This document shows, one piece after another, positions 18,301 through 26,086 of a DNA stretch of 64,000 nt. The stretch covers positions 186,001 to 250,000 of the forward strand of contig NZ_JAAWWP010000007.1 of the NCBI RefSeq assembly GCF_012273655.1. Reading direction: 5' to 3'. A program made the position numbers and the translations under genes. The notes below the pieces were generated by a model. The model had not been told where the DNA came from. It saw only the letters and a list, made by a program, of their open reading frames with translations, and did no database searches. Each line of letters opens with the position of its first letter. Position 1 is the first letter of the stretch. Origin of the DNA: Streptomyces physcomitrii. Lineage in GTDB: Bacteria; Actinomycetota; Actinomycetes; Streptomycetales; Streptomycetaceae.

Positions 18301-19849
18301 CGTGCACCGGGTCGCCGCCCGCGTAGGGGCCGCGCACCTCGATCCGTACGACCTCGCCGCGCTGGGCGGCGGCGACGACGATCGTGGAGTCCATGTAACC
18401 GCCCGCGGTGACCGGGGCGTTGCCGGTGGCGTCGACGCCCGCGACATTGGCGACCAGGTGGGCGAGGGCGGTGGCGAGCCGCTCCGGGTCCACCTCCGCC
18501 TCGATCGGGGGCGCGTGCACCGCGAACTGCGCCCGGCCGGGCCCGATCAGCTCGACGGCGCCCTCGACCCCGGCGCTCACCACGGCGTCCAGCATCACGT
18601 GCCGCCGGTCGAGGGTGTCCTCGCCGGTCTCCAGGCGCTGGTAGCCGAGGACGTTGTCGACCAGGGTGGTGATCCGGGCGTACCCGGCGGCCAGATGGTG
18701 CAGCACCTGGTTGGCCTCGGGCCACAACTGCCCCGCGTCGTCGGCGGCGAGCGTCGACAGCTCCCGGCGCAGCTCGTCCAGCGGGCCGCGCAGCGAGCCG
18801 CCGAGCATCGACAGCAGCTGCTCGTGCCGCCCGTCGAGCGCCTCGTAGCGGTCCTGTTCGCGCTCGGCGAGCGCCGCGTACCGGTCCTTCTCGCCGGCCA
18901 GCTCCTCGCCGTGCAGCTCGGTCAGGCGGGCCAGCTCCGCGGTCTGCTCCTCGCGCAGCGCGGCGAGCTGCGCCGCGTGCTCCTCGCGCAGCGCCGCCAC
19001 GGCGGCCTCGTGCTCCGCGGACTCGGCGGCCCGGCTCTCGGCCAGCTTGTCGTACGGCCGCCGGTCGGTGAACGTCAGTACCGCGCCGACCAGTTGGTCC
19101 CCGTCGCGCACCGGTGCGGTGGTCAGGTCGACCGGCACCCGCTCGCCGCTCTTGGACCACATCACCTGCCCGCGCACCCGGTGCTTGCGCCCCGAGCGCA
19201 GCGTGTCCGCGAGCGGGGACTCCTCGTACGGGAAGGGCTCGCCCTCGGGCCGGGAGTGCAGCACCAGCGGGTGCAGCAGCCGGCCGCCGAGGTCGCTGGC
19301 CCGGTAGCCGAGGATCTGCGCCACGGCCGGGTTGACCAGGACCACCCGGCCGTCGGTGTCGGTGCCGACCACGCCCTCGGCGGCGGCCCGCAGGATCATC
19401 TCCGTCTGCCGTTGCGAACGCGCCAGTTCGGCCTCGGTGTCCACGGTGCCGGTGAGGTCGCGCACCACGACCATCAGCAGTTCGTCACCGGAGTAGGCGT
19501 AACCGTCGTAGGCCTGCTGGCCGTTCTCCAGATTCGCGCTCGTGACCTCGACCGGGAACTCGCTGCCGTCGGTCCTGCGCGCGGTCATCCGGTTCGGCTT
19601 GGTGCGCCCCGCGGGGTCCACGCTGTCCGCCCTGCGCATGGAGCCGGGGATCAGCCGGGAGTCGAAGGAGGGCAGCAGATCGAGCAGTCCGCGGCCGACG
19701 AGGGCGGTGCCGGGGGTCTCGAAGGTCTCCAGGGCGACGCTGTTGGCGTTGACGACGGTGCCGTTGGCGTTGACCAGCACCAGCGCGTCCGGCAGCGCGT
19801 CAAGTATCGCAGCGAGGCGAGCAGCGCCTCGGGATGGCCTGCTGCTCAC
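15311..19849 (-). CDS. Giant PAS-containing hybrid kinase-like protein with degenerate DHp and two receiver-like domains
   Basis: A 1512-residue cytosolic protein. Order: PAS 1 (about 10-135), PAS 2 (145-265), a coiled coil with repeated AALREE heptads (265-345), a DHp-like helix (345-410), a GHKL ATPase-like domain (420-550), a very long Pro/Gly/Ala-rich linker (to about 1200) containing short THGRGT-type repeats, then two receiver-like domains at the C-terminus (LFVDPLTGP and VVMDLMRVRR). The expected SHELRTPL phosphoacceptor box reads GGSLRGPL (350-357), so the histidine is missing. Autophosphorylation is unlikely; it may act as a scaffold or in trans. GTG at 19849 follows GGGAGGAAG. Confidence 0.85.
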   Translation of the reverse strand: MSSRPSRGAARLAAILDALPDALVLVNANGTVVNANSVALETFETPGTALVGRGLLDLLPSFDSRLIPGSMRRADSVDPAGRTKPNRMTARRTDGSEFPVEVTSANLENGQQAYDGYAYSGDELLMVVVRDLTGTVDTEAELARSQRQTEMILRAAAEGVVGTDTDGRVVLVNPAVAQILGYRASDLGGRLLHPLVLHSRPEGEPFPYEESPLADTLRSGRKHRVRGQVMWSKSGERVPVDLTTAPVRDGDQLVGAVLTFTDRRPYDKLAESRAAESAEHEAAVAALREEHAAQLAALREEQTAELARLTELHGEELAGEKDRYAALAEREQDRYEALDGRHEQLLSMLGGSLRGPLDELRRELSTLAADDAGQLWPEANQVLHHLAAGYARITTLVDNVLGYQRLETGEDTLDRRHVMLDAVVSAGVEGAVELIGPGRAQFAVHAPPIEAEVDPERLATALAHLVANVAGVDATGNAPVTAGGYMDSTIVVAAAQRGEVVRIEVRGPYAGGDPVHEPIVRGVVRAHGGVLQTHEVPGTSGNAYVLEVPIGGGAGAVAVPAAESGARPVPVEDPATTGGGRRRARRSSVDAFLDTGTDGAGTESSGTDGSGAPAPGTDGAGGTGRRRRRAAEAGQPPEQAPAQETPAGGTGRRRGRPSAAEGAVMAAGESAPGQQRGETVPPGGVPVPAQGRPVQPGGIPGPTGRRARREGGARALPAALPQGSEGALGQPESSGPPQLPGAPALPQGPGPVPGNSPALHGSSPQATFARPGTTAPGYPQQGQGAAGGQQPTGRRRRALAAAQERAAAQEAAGGRVFALPPAEADRAPDEEYGPGPARGPVPAHGDAGQHTMLFTDGPDEHTPAQAHPVPAPTGRRRARPAADTAGGAPQGTESPGGDGTPGGVQDPGGPGPQGAGRPRRPGSGARDPRLTAPGPGGHPAPGTEHPHGNPAPHTPAPPADPQPTHDHGTHGRGTDGRVTDGRGTDRRGTDGRGTHGRGPNDGRGTNGRGTQDGSYGRGPQGGTHGQGAAGQGAPGAPGAPGPHQGQAAAQAPGAGPAEGAGQGAAGQPGAGPVPPAGTRGRGVPAQGAPGTPPHGTPSGATSHTSGGARPPAQPLPAEAGAPDPDSTQGRAISVRTLGQGVPFGRRIAEQQRSGNLPQPRGGGRSAQALPPTAPGPGGAPQQPGESAGQGPGGRRRKLGTPAERTDSGDTGGGRRHPLAAPQPRGASSEGGGRSYAIGAPDVNADEGPEPLDGPGGAVEIAERPRRQHLDDELPPEPLDNPRRLLVWPAPDMGTQQALSDCGYRPVTVHSREEVDAQIAAFPAALFVDPLTGPITRTALQSLRQAAVAAEVPVLVTAGLGQATREAAYGADPAVLLKALAPRDSEQHPPRVLLIEQHEEIALALTATLERRGMQVARAASDQDAVRLAAGTRPNLVVMDLMRVRREQSGIVDWLRANGQLNRTPLVVYTAAVEHQDLPRLAAGETVLFLAERSTSPEVQSRIVDLLARIGSQ

Positions 19850-20080
19850 GACGAAGCTTCCTCCCTGTTACCGCACCTTGCCGACCCGCAGAGGCCATCT
19901 TGCCCGCAGACCCCTCGCGTGTCACGGGAGGGAGTCTACGGGCATGCGTTGCGCTCGCGACGGGGGTGAGAGGCAGGTCGCATGCAGAAGACTTGCAGAA
20001 GGCACGGAGAAGCTGTGACCTCAGGCGGAGCCCCTGTGACGGCGGCACGCCCCCGCGCACCGCCGTCCGGGCCGGCCGGG

Positions 20081-20554
20081 TCAGCTCCGCCCGATGGCCG
20101 GAATCACCGGCACCATCTCGTTCCAGCGGGAGATGGAGCAGCCGTTGCCGCGGTCGTAGGTGACGTCCACCCGCTTGCTGTGCCAGACCCCCTTGATGTG
20201 CGCCTTCGCCGGACCGCCGTACTGCATCGTGCACATCGGCGCCTTACCGGCCCGCTGCTGAGCCCTCTCCTTGCGGGTGTCCTCGAAGGGGCTCACCCCG
20301 CGCTCCAGCTCCATCGCCGCCAGCTTGTCGCAGGCCCCCTCGGCGTTGGGATGCGTACCGCCGGCCGGATTGCAGTTCAGCGTGTAGTCGCCGTCGAGTC
20401 CGCCGTCCGCCCCCGTGACGGTGACGTGCAGGCGGTCCGGGGCGGCGATCAGCCGCGGCAGCGGAAGCAGCGGATCGGCCTGCGCGGTGGCCGCGGGCGC
20501 GGCGGCCAGGGCGAGCAGCGAGACGGAGGCGGAGAGGGCGAGACGGCGCAGCAT
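20081..20554 (-). CDS. Subtilisin-inhibitor-like secreted protease inhibitor (SSI family)
   Basis: A 157-residue secreted inhibitor of subtilisin/trypsin-like proteases. A Sec signal (MLRRLALSASVSLLALAAAP) has a probable cleavage near residue 25. The mature protein keeps all four SSI cysteines (C61, C75, C108, C139), and the reactive loop aligns with SSI (CPMVYD) as CTMQYG, giving M110 as P1, which suits subtilisin-like targets. The C-terminal NGCSISRWNEMVP is the family signature. ATG at 20554 follows GTGGAG. It is probably expressed late in growth like other SSI genes; no specific operator was recognised. Confidence 0.93.
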   Translation of the reverse strand: MLRRLALSASVSLLALAAAPAATAQADPLLPLPRLIAAPDRLHVTVTGADGGLDGDYTLNCNPAGGTHPNAEGACDKLAAMELERGVSPFEDTRKERAQQRAGKAPMCTMQYGGPAKAHIKGVWHSKRVDVTYDRGNGCSISRWNEMVPVIPAIGRS

Positions 20555-21054
20555 GACGGCTCCACGGGTGCGAGGGACGTACGGGTGCGGGTACGTACCG
20601 GTGCGGTACCTACCTGTACGCGGCCTGCCGGACCCCGCGGCGCGGTCACGGGACACCGCCGGGCACGGCACAGGCCGCTCGGGAGGCGCGTCCCACGGGA
20701 CACCGGAGGCGCACCGCCGCACGCTTCCCTGCCGCGTCTAACGCCCAGGCGCCCCGGACGTTGCGCCCACCCGCCCGCTTTGCCCTGATCGGCGCTTCCG
20801 GGTTGCGGGGTGGGGGTGGGTGGGGCAGGGGCTCGGGTACGGGGTGGCGGGCGCGGGGGGCGGGGGAGTCCGGGCAATGGTTGCCGGGGTGGCCGGGCGG
20901 CGGTTGCCGGGGTGGCGGTCGCGGTCACGGCGCCGGTCACGGTCGGATAAACGGGAGACCGTGCCCCCGGTGATCCAGTACCGTGGGATGCGATTGGTGG
21001 CAGCACCGGGTGCTGTGTCATCATCTGCACGCACCCGCTTCACGCGGGTGTGCT
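20555..21054. other. 500-bp intergenic region between SSI gene and tRNA-Ser(GCU)
   Basis: No supported gene is seen. Near 20575-20620 the SSI upstream region is dense in GTAC/GGTACC palindromes (GGTACGTACC at about 20590), possible regulator sites. From about 20800 to 20930 the sequence is G-rich low complexity with repeated GGTTGCCGGGGTGG. Confidence 0.4.
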
Positions 21055-21145
21055 GGAGGCGTCGCCTAGTCCGGTCTATGGCGCCGCACTGCTAATGCGG
21101 TTTGGGGCTTAAACCCCATCGAGGGTTCAAATCCCTCCGCCTCCG
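21055..21145 (+). tRNA. tRNA-Ser(GCU)
   Basis: A 91-nt class II tRNA. Acceptor GGAGGCG/CGCCTCC, anticodon arm CCGCA-CTGCTAA-TGCGG with GCT at 21091-21093, long variable arm, T-arm GGGTTCAAATCCC. CCA is not encoded. Confidence 0.97.
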
Positions 21146-21155
21146 CAGCAAGATC

Positions 21156-21187
21156 CGAAGCCCTGGTCGCGTCCGACCGGGGCTTCG
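21156..21187 (+). terminator. Terminator downstream of tRNA-Ser(GCU)
   Basis: CGAAGCCCTGGTC pairs with GACCGGGGCTTCG (one G-T pair), followed by ATCGTTTCC. It lies 11 nt after the tRNA. Confidence 0.7.
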
Positions 21188-21432
21188 ATCGTTTCCTGCT
21201 GCTGCTTCTCCCGTCTCCTGTCGCTCGCTGCTTCGGGTGCCGCCGCGTGGAGGGGCGCCGGGTGGCCCTCGGCGGGGTGGGGTGAAGAGGGGCTCGGAAG
21301 GGCGTTCGCCCAGCTCAGCAGGGGTGCGGGAAACGGATTTCGCCTGACGGCCCAGGTCATGTAATGTTGTTCCCGCAACGCCGACCGGGCCGAAAAGCCC
21401 ACCGGAAGAGCAAGCGAAGCACAACAGAACAA

Positions 21433-21505
21433 GCACTCGTAGCTTAACGGATAGAGCATCTGACTACGGATCAGAAGGTTGCAGGTTCGAATCCTGCCGA
21501 GTGCA
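21433..21505 (+). tRNA. tRNA-Arg(ACG)
   Basis: A 73-nt tRNA. Acceptor GCACTCG/CGAGTGC, anticodon arm TCTGA-CTACGGA-TCAGA with ACG at 21466-21468, T-arm GCAGGTTCGAATCCTGC. CCA is not encoded. Confidence 0.97.
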
Positions 21506-21512
21506 CAGTAGG

Positions 21513-21550
21513 CCAGAGGCCCCGGAGAGATCCGGGGCCTCTGGTGTTTT
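21513..21550 (+). terminator. Rho-independent terminator of tRNA-Arg(ACG)
   Basis: CCAGAGGCCCCGG and CCGGGGCCTCTGG form a perfect 13-bp stem with a 6-nt loop, followed by TGTTTT. This is one of the few terminators in the window with a T-run. Confidence 0.9.
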
Positions 21551-21674
21551 GTCGGCGCGCTTGTGCGGGACGGTGTCTGCCGCTTGCCACGGCATCTCGC
21601 TACGCGGCCTTCGTGGGGATACTCGCCTTCGATATCTACGGGGACACTGCGACACCAGTAGGGGAAGAGCGAAC

Positions 21675-22145
21675 GTGGCCCGAACCGAGTACTACGACGA
21701 CCCTTCAGCGCCCGAGCCGAACAGCTTGGTGGTCGCGGCGTCCGCTGTGGTCACCGATGGGGAGGGGCGCGTGCTTCTTCAGCGTCGCCGGGACAACGAT
21801 CTATGGGCGCTGCCTGGCGGCGGTATGGAGATGACCGATTCGCTACCGGGGGCGGCCGTCCGGGAGGTGAAGGAGGAAACCGGGCTGGAGGTGGAGATCA
21901 CCGGGCTCGTGGGCACGTACACCGATCCTCGCCACGTCATCGCCTACTCGGACGGTGAGGTGCGCCGGCAGTTCAACGTCTGCTTCACCGCCCGGGCTGT
22001 CGGTGGCCGACTCGCGATCTCGGACGAGTCCACGGAGCTGCGGTTCGTCCCGCCGGGGGAGATCGACCGGCTGCCGATGCATCACACGCAGCGGCTCCGG
22101 ATCCGTCATTTTCTGGAGCGTCGTGAGCGGCCGTATCTCGGCTGA
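21675..22145 (+). CDS. Nudix hydrolase
   Basis: A 156-residue Nudix enzyme, expected to hydrolyse a nucleoside diphosphate linked to another moiety. The Nudix box runs from G49 to L71 (GGGMEMTDSLPG then AAVREVKEETGL). The metal-binding REVKEE core is intact, and the first conserved Glu of the box is Asp (D55). Substrate is not predictable. GTG at 21675 has GGGGAAGAG upstream. The gene lies between tRNA-Arg(ACG) and a degenerate copy of that tRNA's 3' end, so it may have arrived with an element that used the tRNA as target. Confidence 0.9.
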   Translation: MARTEYYDDPSAPEPNSLVVAASAVVTDGEGRVLLQRRRDNDLWALPGGGMEMTDSLPGAAVREVKEETGLEVEITGLVGTYTDPRHVIAYSDGEVRRQFNVCFTARAVGGRLAISDESTELRFVPPGEIDRLPMHHTQRLRIRHFLERRERPYLG

Positions 22146-22154
22146 GTTCAGGGA

Positions 22155-22183
22155 GTTGCGGGTTCGCATCCTGCCGAGGGTGC
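22155..22183 (+). repeat. Degenerate copy of the tRNA-Arg(ACG) 3' end (candidate att remnant)
   Basis: These 29 bp match tRNA-Arg positions 21478-21504 at 25 of 27 bases, with a 2-bp insertion (GTTGCGGGTTCGCATCCTGC then CGAGGGTGC). They sit 10 bp after the Nudix stop. Direct repeats of a tRNA 3' end flanking a small cargo segment are the classic footprint of site-specific integration. Confidence 0.6.
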
Positions 22184-22541
22184 GGAGAGCGAGAGGTCCG
22201 GAAAGGTCTGGCGCCCCTTGCGGTCTTCGACGGCGGTCGCGCTCGACCTCTCCTGCCCCAGTCTGTCAAATGTCCTGATTGCGGCATTTCTTGAAGTGTA
22301 TTTAGCCTGTGTGGAGACCGGGTGGCAGGCCTGGGTTGGGCCGCGGTTCGGGAGGCTCTTTGGCCCGACCCTTCCCTGCTCGCCATTCGGCTTAAGGCGA
22401 GGTGCGTGGGTTTGTCGGGAAGGTGTTCTCGGTATCTCATGGGGCCAGTTCACCCGGATGGTCCGGCGGGCTCGCCACGGGTCTCGGCGACCGGAGGACC
22501 GTCCGGTGGTGAAGTCCCATTCTGGGAAAGGGGGTTGACCC
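22184..22541. other. 358-bp intergenic region with an AT-richer promoter-like segment
   Basis: No supported gene is seen. The stretch 22265-22310 (including CAAATGTCCTGATTGCGGCA) has much lower GC than the surroundings and may be the promoter of the rightward membrane-protein gene or debris of an integrated element. Confidence 0.35.
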
Positions 22542-22808
22542 GTGGCTGACGGCGGGGCGAACGGTGAGGTGAGCGTGTCCGAGGCGGGCTTGGGGCGGCG
22601 AACCCGGCGGCTCCGTAGGGCATTTGTGGCCGTCGTCGTGTTCGGCGCCGCGGTGCTCTGCGTGCTGGTGCTCGTTGGCGGGGTGAGCGCGGAGCGGGCC
22701 TCGGCGGTTGCGGTGGTCGCCGGGGCCGGGGTGGCCACGGTCAGGGTGACCCTGGCCGGGCAGTACGGGCGGGACGATTCCTCGATGGGTGATTCCCTCG
22801 GAGGGTGA
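22542..22808 (+). CDS. Small membrane protein
   Basis: An 88-residue protein with an acidic N-terminus, a basic Arg cluster (GRRTRRLRRA), and two hydrophobic helices (about 28-48, FVAVVVFGAAVLCVLVLVGG, and about 53-72). This predicts a hairpin in the membrane. No family is recognised. The GTG start is preceded by GGGAAAGGGGG. It ends 135 bp before the methyltransferase gene and may be cotranscribed with it. Confidence 0.6.
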   Translation: MADGGANGEVSVSEAGLGRRTRRLRRAFVAVVVFGAAVLCVLVLVGGVSAERASAVAVVAGAGVATVRVTLAGQYGRDDSSMGDSLGG

Positions 22809-22943
22809 GGCGACCCGAGGGCGCATGTTGTGGCGGGTGCCTCAGGAGGAGTCGGGGTACGCCGGGTGGGTGCGGAACGAGGCGGGGTATCGGAGTCGGC
22901 GCCGGGGCTTCGGAAGTCGAAGAGAGGCGGGTGCGGCGCGGGC

Positions 22944-24017
22944 ATGGTGGTCGGTTGGGAGTGGGACGAGAGCTTGTTCGCGGGGGCGGCTGCCTACTAC
23001 CGGCGGGGGCGGTTGCCGTACGCGCCCGGGTGGGTGGAGGTGCTTGCCGAGGAGTTGGGGCTGGACGGGCGTGGGCGGTTGCTCGATGTGGGGTGTGGGC
23101 CGGGGACGCTCGCGTTGCCGCTGGCGCACTGGTTCGGGGAGGTCGTCGGGGTGGATCCGGACCGGGGGATGATCGCCGAGGCGGAGCGGGCGGCCGGGGA
23201 GTTGGGGGTGGCCTCGCGGGCGCGGTGGGTGAGGGCCCGGGCTGAGGAACTGCCCGCCGGTCTTGGCACGTTCGGTGTCGTGGCCTTCGGGCAGTCCTTC
23301 CACTGGGTGGAGCGCGAGCGGGTGGCCGCCACCGTCATGGGGATGCTGCGGCCCGGCGGGACCCTGGTGCACGTCTCCGATCTGAAAGAGAACGAGAACG
23401 AGAAGGCCGAGGGGTTGGGGGAGTACGGTGCCGGGACCCCCGCGCACTCGGCGCCGGAGGTGTCAGCCGCCCGGTACCGCGCGGACCCCGTACCGGAGGC
23501 GATGTCGACCCGGTGCCGCGCGGATTCCGCGCCCGAGGTGACATCGACCCGGCGCCTCACGCCCCCCGCACCGACGGACTCACCTCCTGACGAACTCCCG
23601 TATCTTGCCGACGAGTTGCCGTACCCCGCCGTGCCGTATGAGGCGATCGGCGAAGTGGTCCGGCGGTATCTGGGGCCGGTGCGGAGGGCGGGGCGGGGTG
23701 TGTTGCCGCGGGGAACGCCGGGCGGGGAGGCAGAGGTGTTCGCGCGGGCGGGGTTCGCGGGGCCCCGGCGCTGTGTGGTGCCCGGTGGGCAGGTGTTGGT
23801 GCGGAGCGTAGACGAGGTGGTGGCGTGGACGTTCTCGATGTCCTTCTCGGCGCCTCATCTGTTCGGCGCGGAACTCCCCGCCTTCGAGGAGGAGTTGCGC
23901 CGCCTGCTGTACGAGGCTTCCCCGGTGGGCCGGTTCTCCGCACGGCAGCCGGGGACCGAGGTGTTCCTCTGGCGGAAGGACCGGTCGGCGGTGGATCCGG
24001 GCGGGCCGACCGGCTGA
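22944..24017 (+). CDS. Class I SAM-dependent methyltransferase (Methyltransf_11-like)
   Basis: A 357-residue methyltransferase. Motif I is LLDVGCGPGT (46-55), and the acidic residue ending strand 2 is D71 in VVGVDPDRGM. The downstream FGQSFHWVERE segment is typical of the small-molecule Methyltransf_11 group. Substrate is unknown. About 60 residues are inserted between motif III and the C-terminal part, including a 13-residue tandem repeat (APEVSAARYRADP / VPEAMSTRCRADS / APEVTSTRR) encoded by 39-bp DNA repeats. This lengthens the protein beyond the usual ~260 residues. ATG at 22944 lacks a strong ribosome binding site. Confidence 0.85.
   Translation: MVVGWEWDESLFAGAAAYYRRGRLPYAPGWVEVLAEELGLDGRGRLLDVGCGPGTLALPLAHWFGEVVGVDPDRGMIAEAERAAGELGVASRARWVRARAEELPAGLGTFGVVAFGQSFHWVERERVAATVMGMLRPGGTLVHVSDLKENENEKAEGLGEYGAGTPAHSAPEVSAARYRADPVPEAMSTRCRADSAPEVTSTRRLTPPAPTDSPPDELPYLADELPYPAVPYEAIGEVVRRYLGPVRRAGRGVLPRGTPGGEAEVFARAGFAGPRRCVVPGGQVLVRSVDEVVAWTFSMSFSAPHLFGAELPAFEEELRRLLYEASPVGRFSARQPGTEVFLWRKDRSAVDPGGPTG
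23451..23560 (+). repeat. 39-bp in-frame tandem repeat inside the methyltransferase gene
   Basis: Two full units (23451-23489 and 23490-23528) and a partial third share the CCGGAGG...CCGCGCGGA pattern. The period is a multiple of three, so copy-number change would keep the frame. Confidence 0.8.
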
Positions 24018-24139
24018 GGTGACGTGCCCTTCCCGGCCCCGGGCGACCAGCTTCAGGCGACCCGGCTGACCAACCGCTGCCGACCGGCGGCAGATGCCCT
24101 GCCGACCAGCCCCCGCGCCCGCCGTACCTCCTCCCTCCC

Positions 24140-24607
24140 TCAAGCCACCGGCTCCCCCACCCCCAGCAGATTCCCCTCGCTGTCGCGGAACCAGGCGGCG
24201 CGTTCGCCGTGGGAGTGCTTGCTGGGGTAGTTGCCGCGGACCTCGGCGATGCCGTCGACGGTGCGCAGGCCGGGGACGTCGACCTCCTCGAACTCCACGC
24301 CGCGGGAGCGGAGTTCGCGTACCAGGGCGTCCAGGTCCGGGACCTCCCAGCCGCACTGGGTGAAGGTGCCGGGGGAGGAGCCGGTGGACTGGAAGAGGGC
24401 GAAGTCGCCGCCGGGGGTGCGGTAGAGGAGGCCGCCGGGGCGTTCGTCGACCGGTTCGAGGCCGAGTTTCTCCGAGTAGAAGCGGCGGGCGCGGTCGAGG
24501 TCCACGGCGGGCAGGCGGGTCGCCACCCGGCCGCCGGCGAAGGGGCTGCCGGGGCCGGCGGAGTAGGGGCCGGAGGGGTGGGGGTCCGAGGGGCGCGGCT
24601 GGATCAT
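24140..24607 (-). CDS. VOC (glyoxalase/bleomycin-resistance) family protein
   Basis: A 155-residue protein. After ~28 Pro/Ser/Gly-rich residues, a vicinal-oxygen-chelate fold is recognisable: ATRLPAVDLDRARRFYSEKL, then GGLLYRTPGGDFALFQS, WEVPDLDALVRELRSRG, and the C-terminal AAWFRDSEGNLLGVGEP with the usual metal-ligand Glu/Asp region. Members range from lyases and dioxygenases to antibiotic-binding proteins; the substrate is unknown. ATG at 24607 follows CAGGGAG. The gene is leftward and isolated. Confidence 0.88.
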   Translation of the reverse strand: MIQPRPSDPHPSGPYSAGPGSPFAGGRVATRLPAVDLDRARRFYSEKLGLEPVDERPGGLLYRTPGGDFALFQSTGSSPGTFTQCGWEVPDLDALVRELRSRGVEFEEVDVPGLRTVDGIAEVRGNYPSKHSHGERAAWFRDSEGNLLGVGEPVA

Positions 24608-24968
24608 GGGGGCTCCCTGGTGAAGGTTCACGGGTGACAGGTGGTGACTCCCCTTGTTACCGCCACCCGGCGCCCGTCCGCCGCTCCCGCCGCTCCCGCC
24701 GAGCCGTGTCGCCCGGCGGCGAGCCTCTGCTGCCTGCCGTTGCCGCCACTGCCGCTTGCGTTCGCTGCCGCCCCCACCCCCGCCGCCGTTGCCGCCGCCC
24801 CGCTGCCGCTGTTGCTTGCCGGTGCCGGTGCCGGTGCCGGTGCCGGTGCCGGTGCCGGTGCCGCCACTGCCGCTACCGCCCCCGGTCCCGCCTCCGCTGC
24901 GGCTTTCGCTTGCCGCCGCCGTCCCCGCCCGCCCGGCCATTGTCAGACCCTCCGGCTAGCGTCGGGTC
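24608..24968. other. 361-bp divergent intergenic region, low complexity
   Basis: It lies between the VOC and DUF2797 genes. No gene is supported. It is dominated by GCC/GCT-type trinucleotide-like runs and contains a GCCGGT microsatellite. Confidence 0.4.
24818..24862. repeat. GCCGGT hexanucleotide microsatellite, 7 copies
   Basis: Seven uninterrupted GCCGGT units are followed by GCC. The run sits in the divergent intergenic region, where slippage could change promoter spacing. Confidence 0.9.
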
Positions 24969-26063
24969 ATGGCGTGGTGGTGCACGGGGATGCGGTGGCG
25001 CGAGGAAGGCGGGGGCCGGGAAGGGGAGGACGGGGAGAACCGGAGACGGCTGGGGGAGGGCGAGGACGGCCGTAGAGAGCGGGACGGGGGAGGACGAGGA
25101 CAGGAGCAGGGCGAAGAAGAGCGGGGACAAGGGGCCGCGTCCGGCCCGGCTGCCCGGCCCGTGCTCCGCTGGTACGGGCAGGAGCGCGGGGAGCGCGGGA
25201 GCGTGCTCACGCTCGGGGACCGGCTGGCCTTCCGGGCGGTCGGGGAGCGCCGGTGCACCGGGGTGTGGCGCGGCGGCCGGGTCACGCCCTGCCCCGGGGC
25301 GCGGGAGGTGCCGGGTACGGCCACCCGGGCGCAGTGCCCCGAGTGCGCGGCCCTTGACCGGGCGCACTCGGTGGCCGCCGACACCTTCGCCGAGGATCCG
25401 CGGCCGTACCGGGTCTATCTGGCCTGGTTCGGCCCCGGGATGCTGAAGACCGGGATCACCGGGGCGGCCCGGGGCGCGGCGCGGCTGCTCGAACAGGGCG
25501 CCGTCGCCTTCAGCTGGCTCGGCACCGGCCCGCTGATGGCGGCCCGCAGGACCGAGGAGCTGCTGCGCACCGCCCTCGGCGTACCCGACCGCATCCCGTA
25601 CGCCGCCAAGCGCACCGTACGTACCGCGCTGCCGCCGCCCGCGGACCGCGCCGCCGGGATCGCCGCTCTGCACGCCCGGGCCCGCGCCCTGCCCGGCTGG
25701 CCGGAGTCCCTGGCGCCGCTGCCCTGCGAAGTGGTGGACCACGGCGGGGTGTTCGGGCTGGACGGACCCGGGCCGCCCGGCCGGGTGACCGGACCGTCCC
25801 GCGCGGCCACCGGACCCTCCTGGGTGGTGACCTCGCTCGCGCCGGAGGCCACCGTGGCCGGGCGGCTGCTCGCCGCCGCCGGTCCCGATCTGCACCTCGC
25901 CGAACCCGGCACGGCGGCGGGCGGCGGCGGGCGGCTCCTCGTGGTGGACGGCAGGCTGCTCGCGGGCTGGCGGCTGCTCGCGGCCGAGGGGGCGGAGCGG
26001 GCGACGGCGCCGGTACGGCCGCTGCCCGGTTCCCCGGCGGCGGTGCAGGGCGGGCTGTTCTGA
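24969..26063 (+). CDS. DUF2797 domain-containing protein
   Basis: A 364-residue protein. Residues ~10-60 are Glu/Arg/Gly low complexity. The DUF2797 domain covers about 65-240 and includes a Cys set (RCTGVW, TPCPGAREVPG and AQCPECAALDRAH) that probably binds zinc. It also contains RVYLAWFGPGMLKTGITGAARG, a segment reminiscent of GIY-YIG nuclease folds. The C-terminal ~110 residues are Gly/Ala-rich. Function is unknown. ATG at 24969 has no clear ribosome binding site and may be leaderless. It precedes the two-component operon. Confidence 0.8.
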   Translation: MAWWCTGMRWREEGGGREGEDGENRRRLGEGEDGRRERDGGGRGQEQGEEERGQGAASGPAARPVLRWYGQERGERGSVLTLGDRLAFRAVGERRCTGVWRGGRVTPCPGAREVPGTATRAQCPECAALDRAHSVAADTFAEDPRPYRVYLAWFGPGMLKTGITGAARGAARLLEQGAVAFSWLGTGPLMAARRTEELLRTALGVPDRIPYAAKRTVRTALPPPADRAAGIAALHARARALPGWPESLAPLPCEVVDHGGVFGLDGPGPPGRVTGPSRAATGPSWVVTSLAPEATVAGRLLAAAGPDLHLAEPGTAAGGGGRLLVVDGRLLAGWRLLAAEGAERATAPVRPLPGSPAAVQGGLF

Positions 26064-26086
26064 GCGGGGGCCGGCCGCCGCGGCTT

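Noticed and set aside
16224-19160. Open frame of 978 codons on the minus strand in another frame of the hybrid kinase
   Set aside because: It is an Arg/Pro-rich shadow of the PAS-kinase gene without domain motifs.
22218-22538. 106-codon frame upstream of the small membrane protein gene
   Set aside because: It has no ribosome binding site, no family and a composition that changes along its length; it probably covers promoter sequence.
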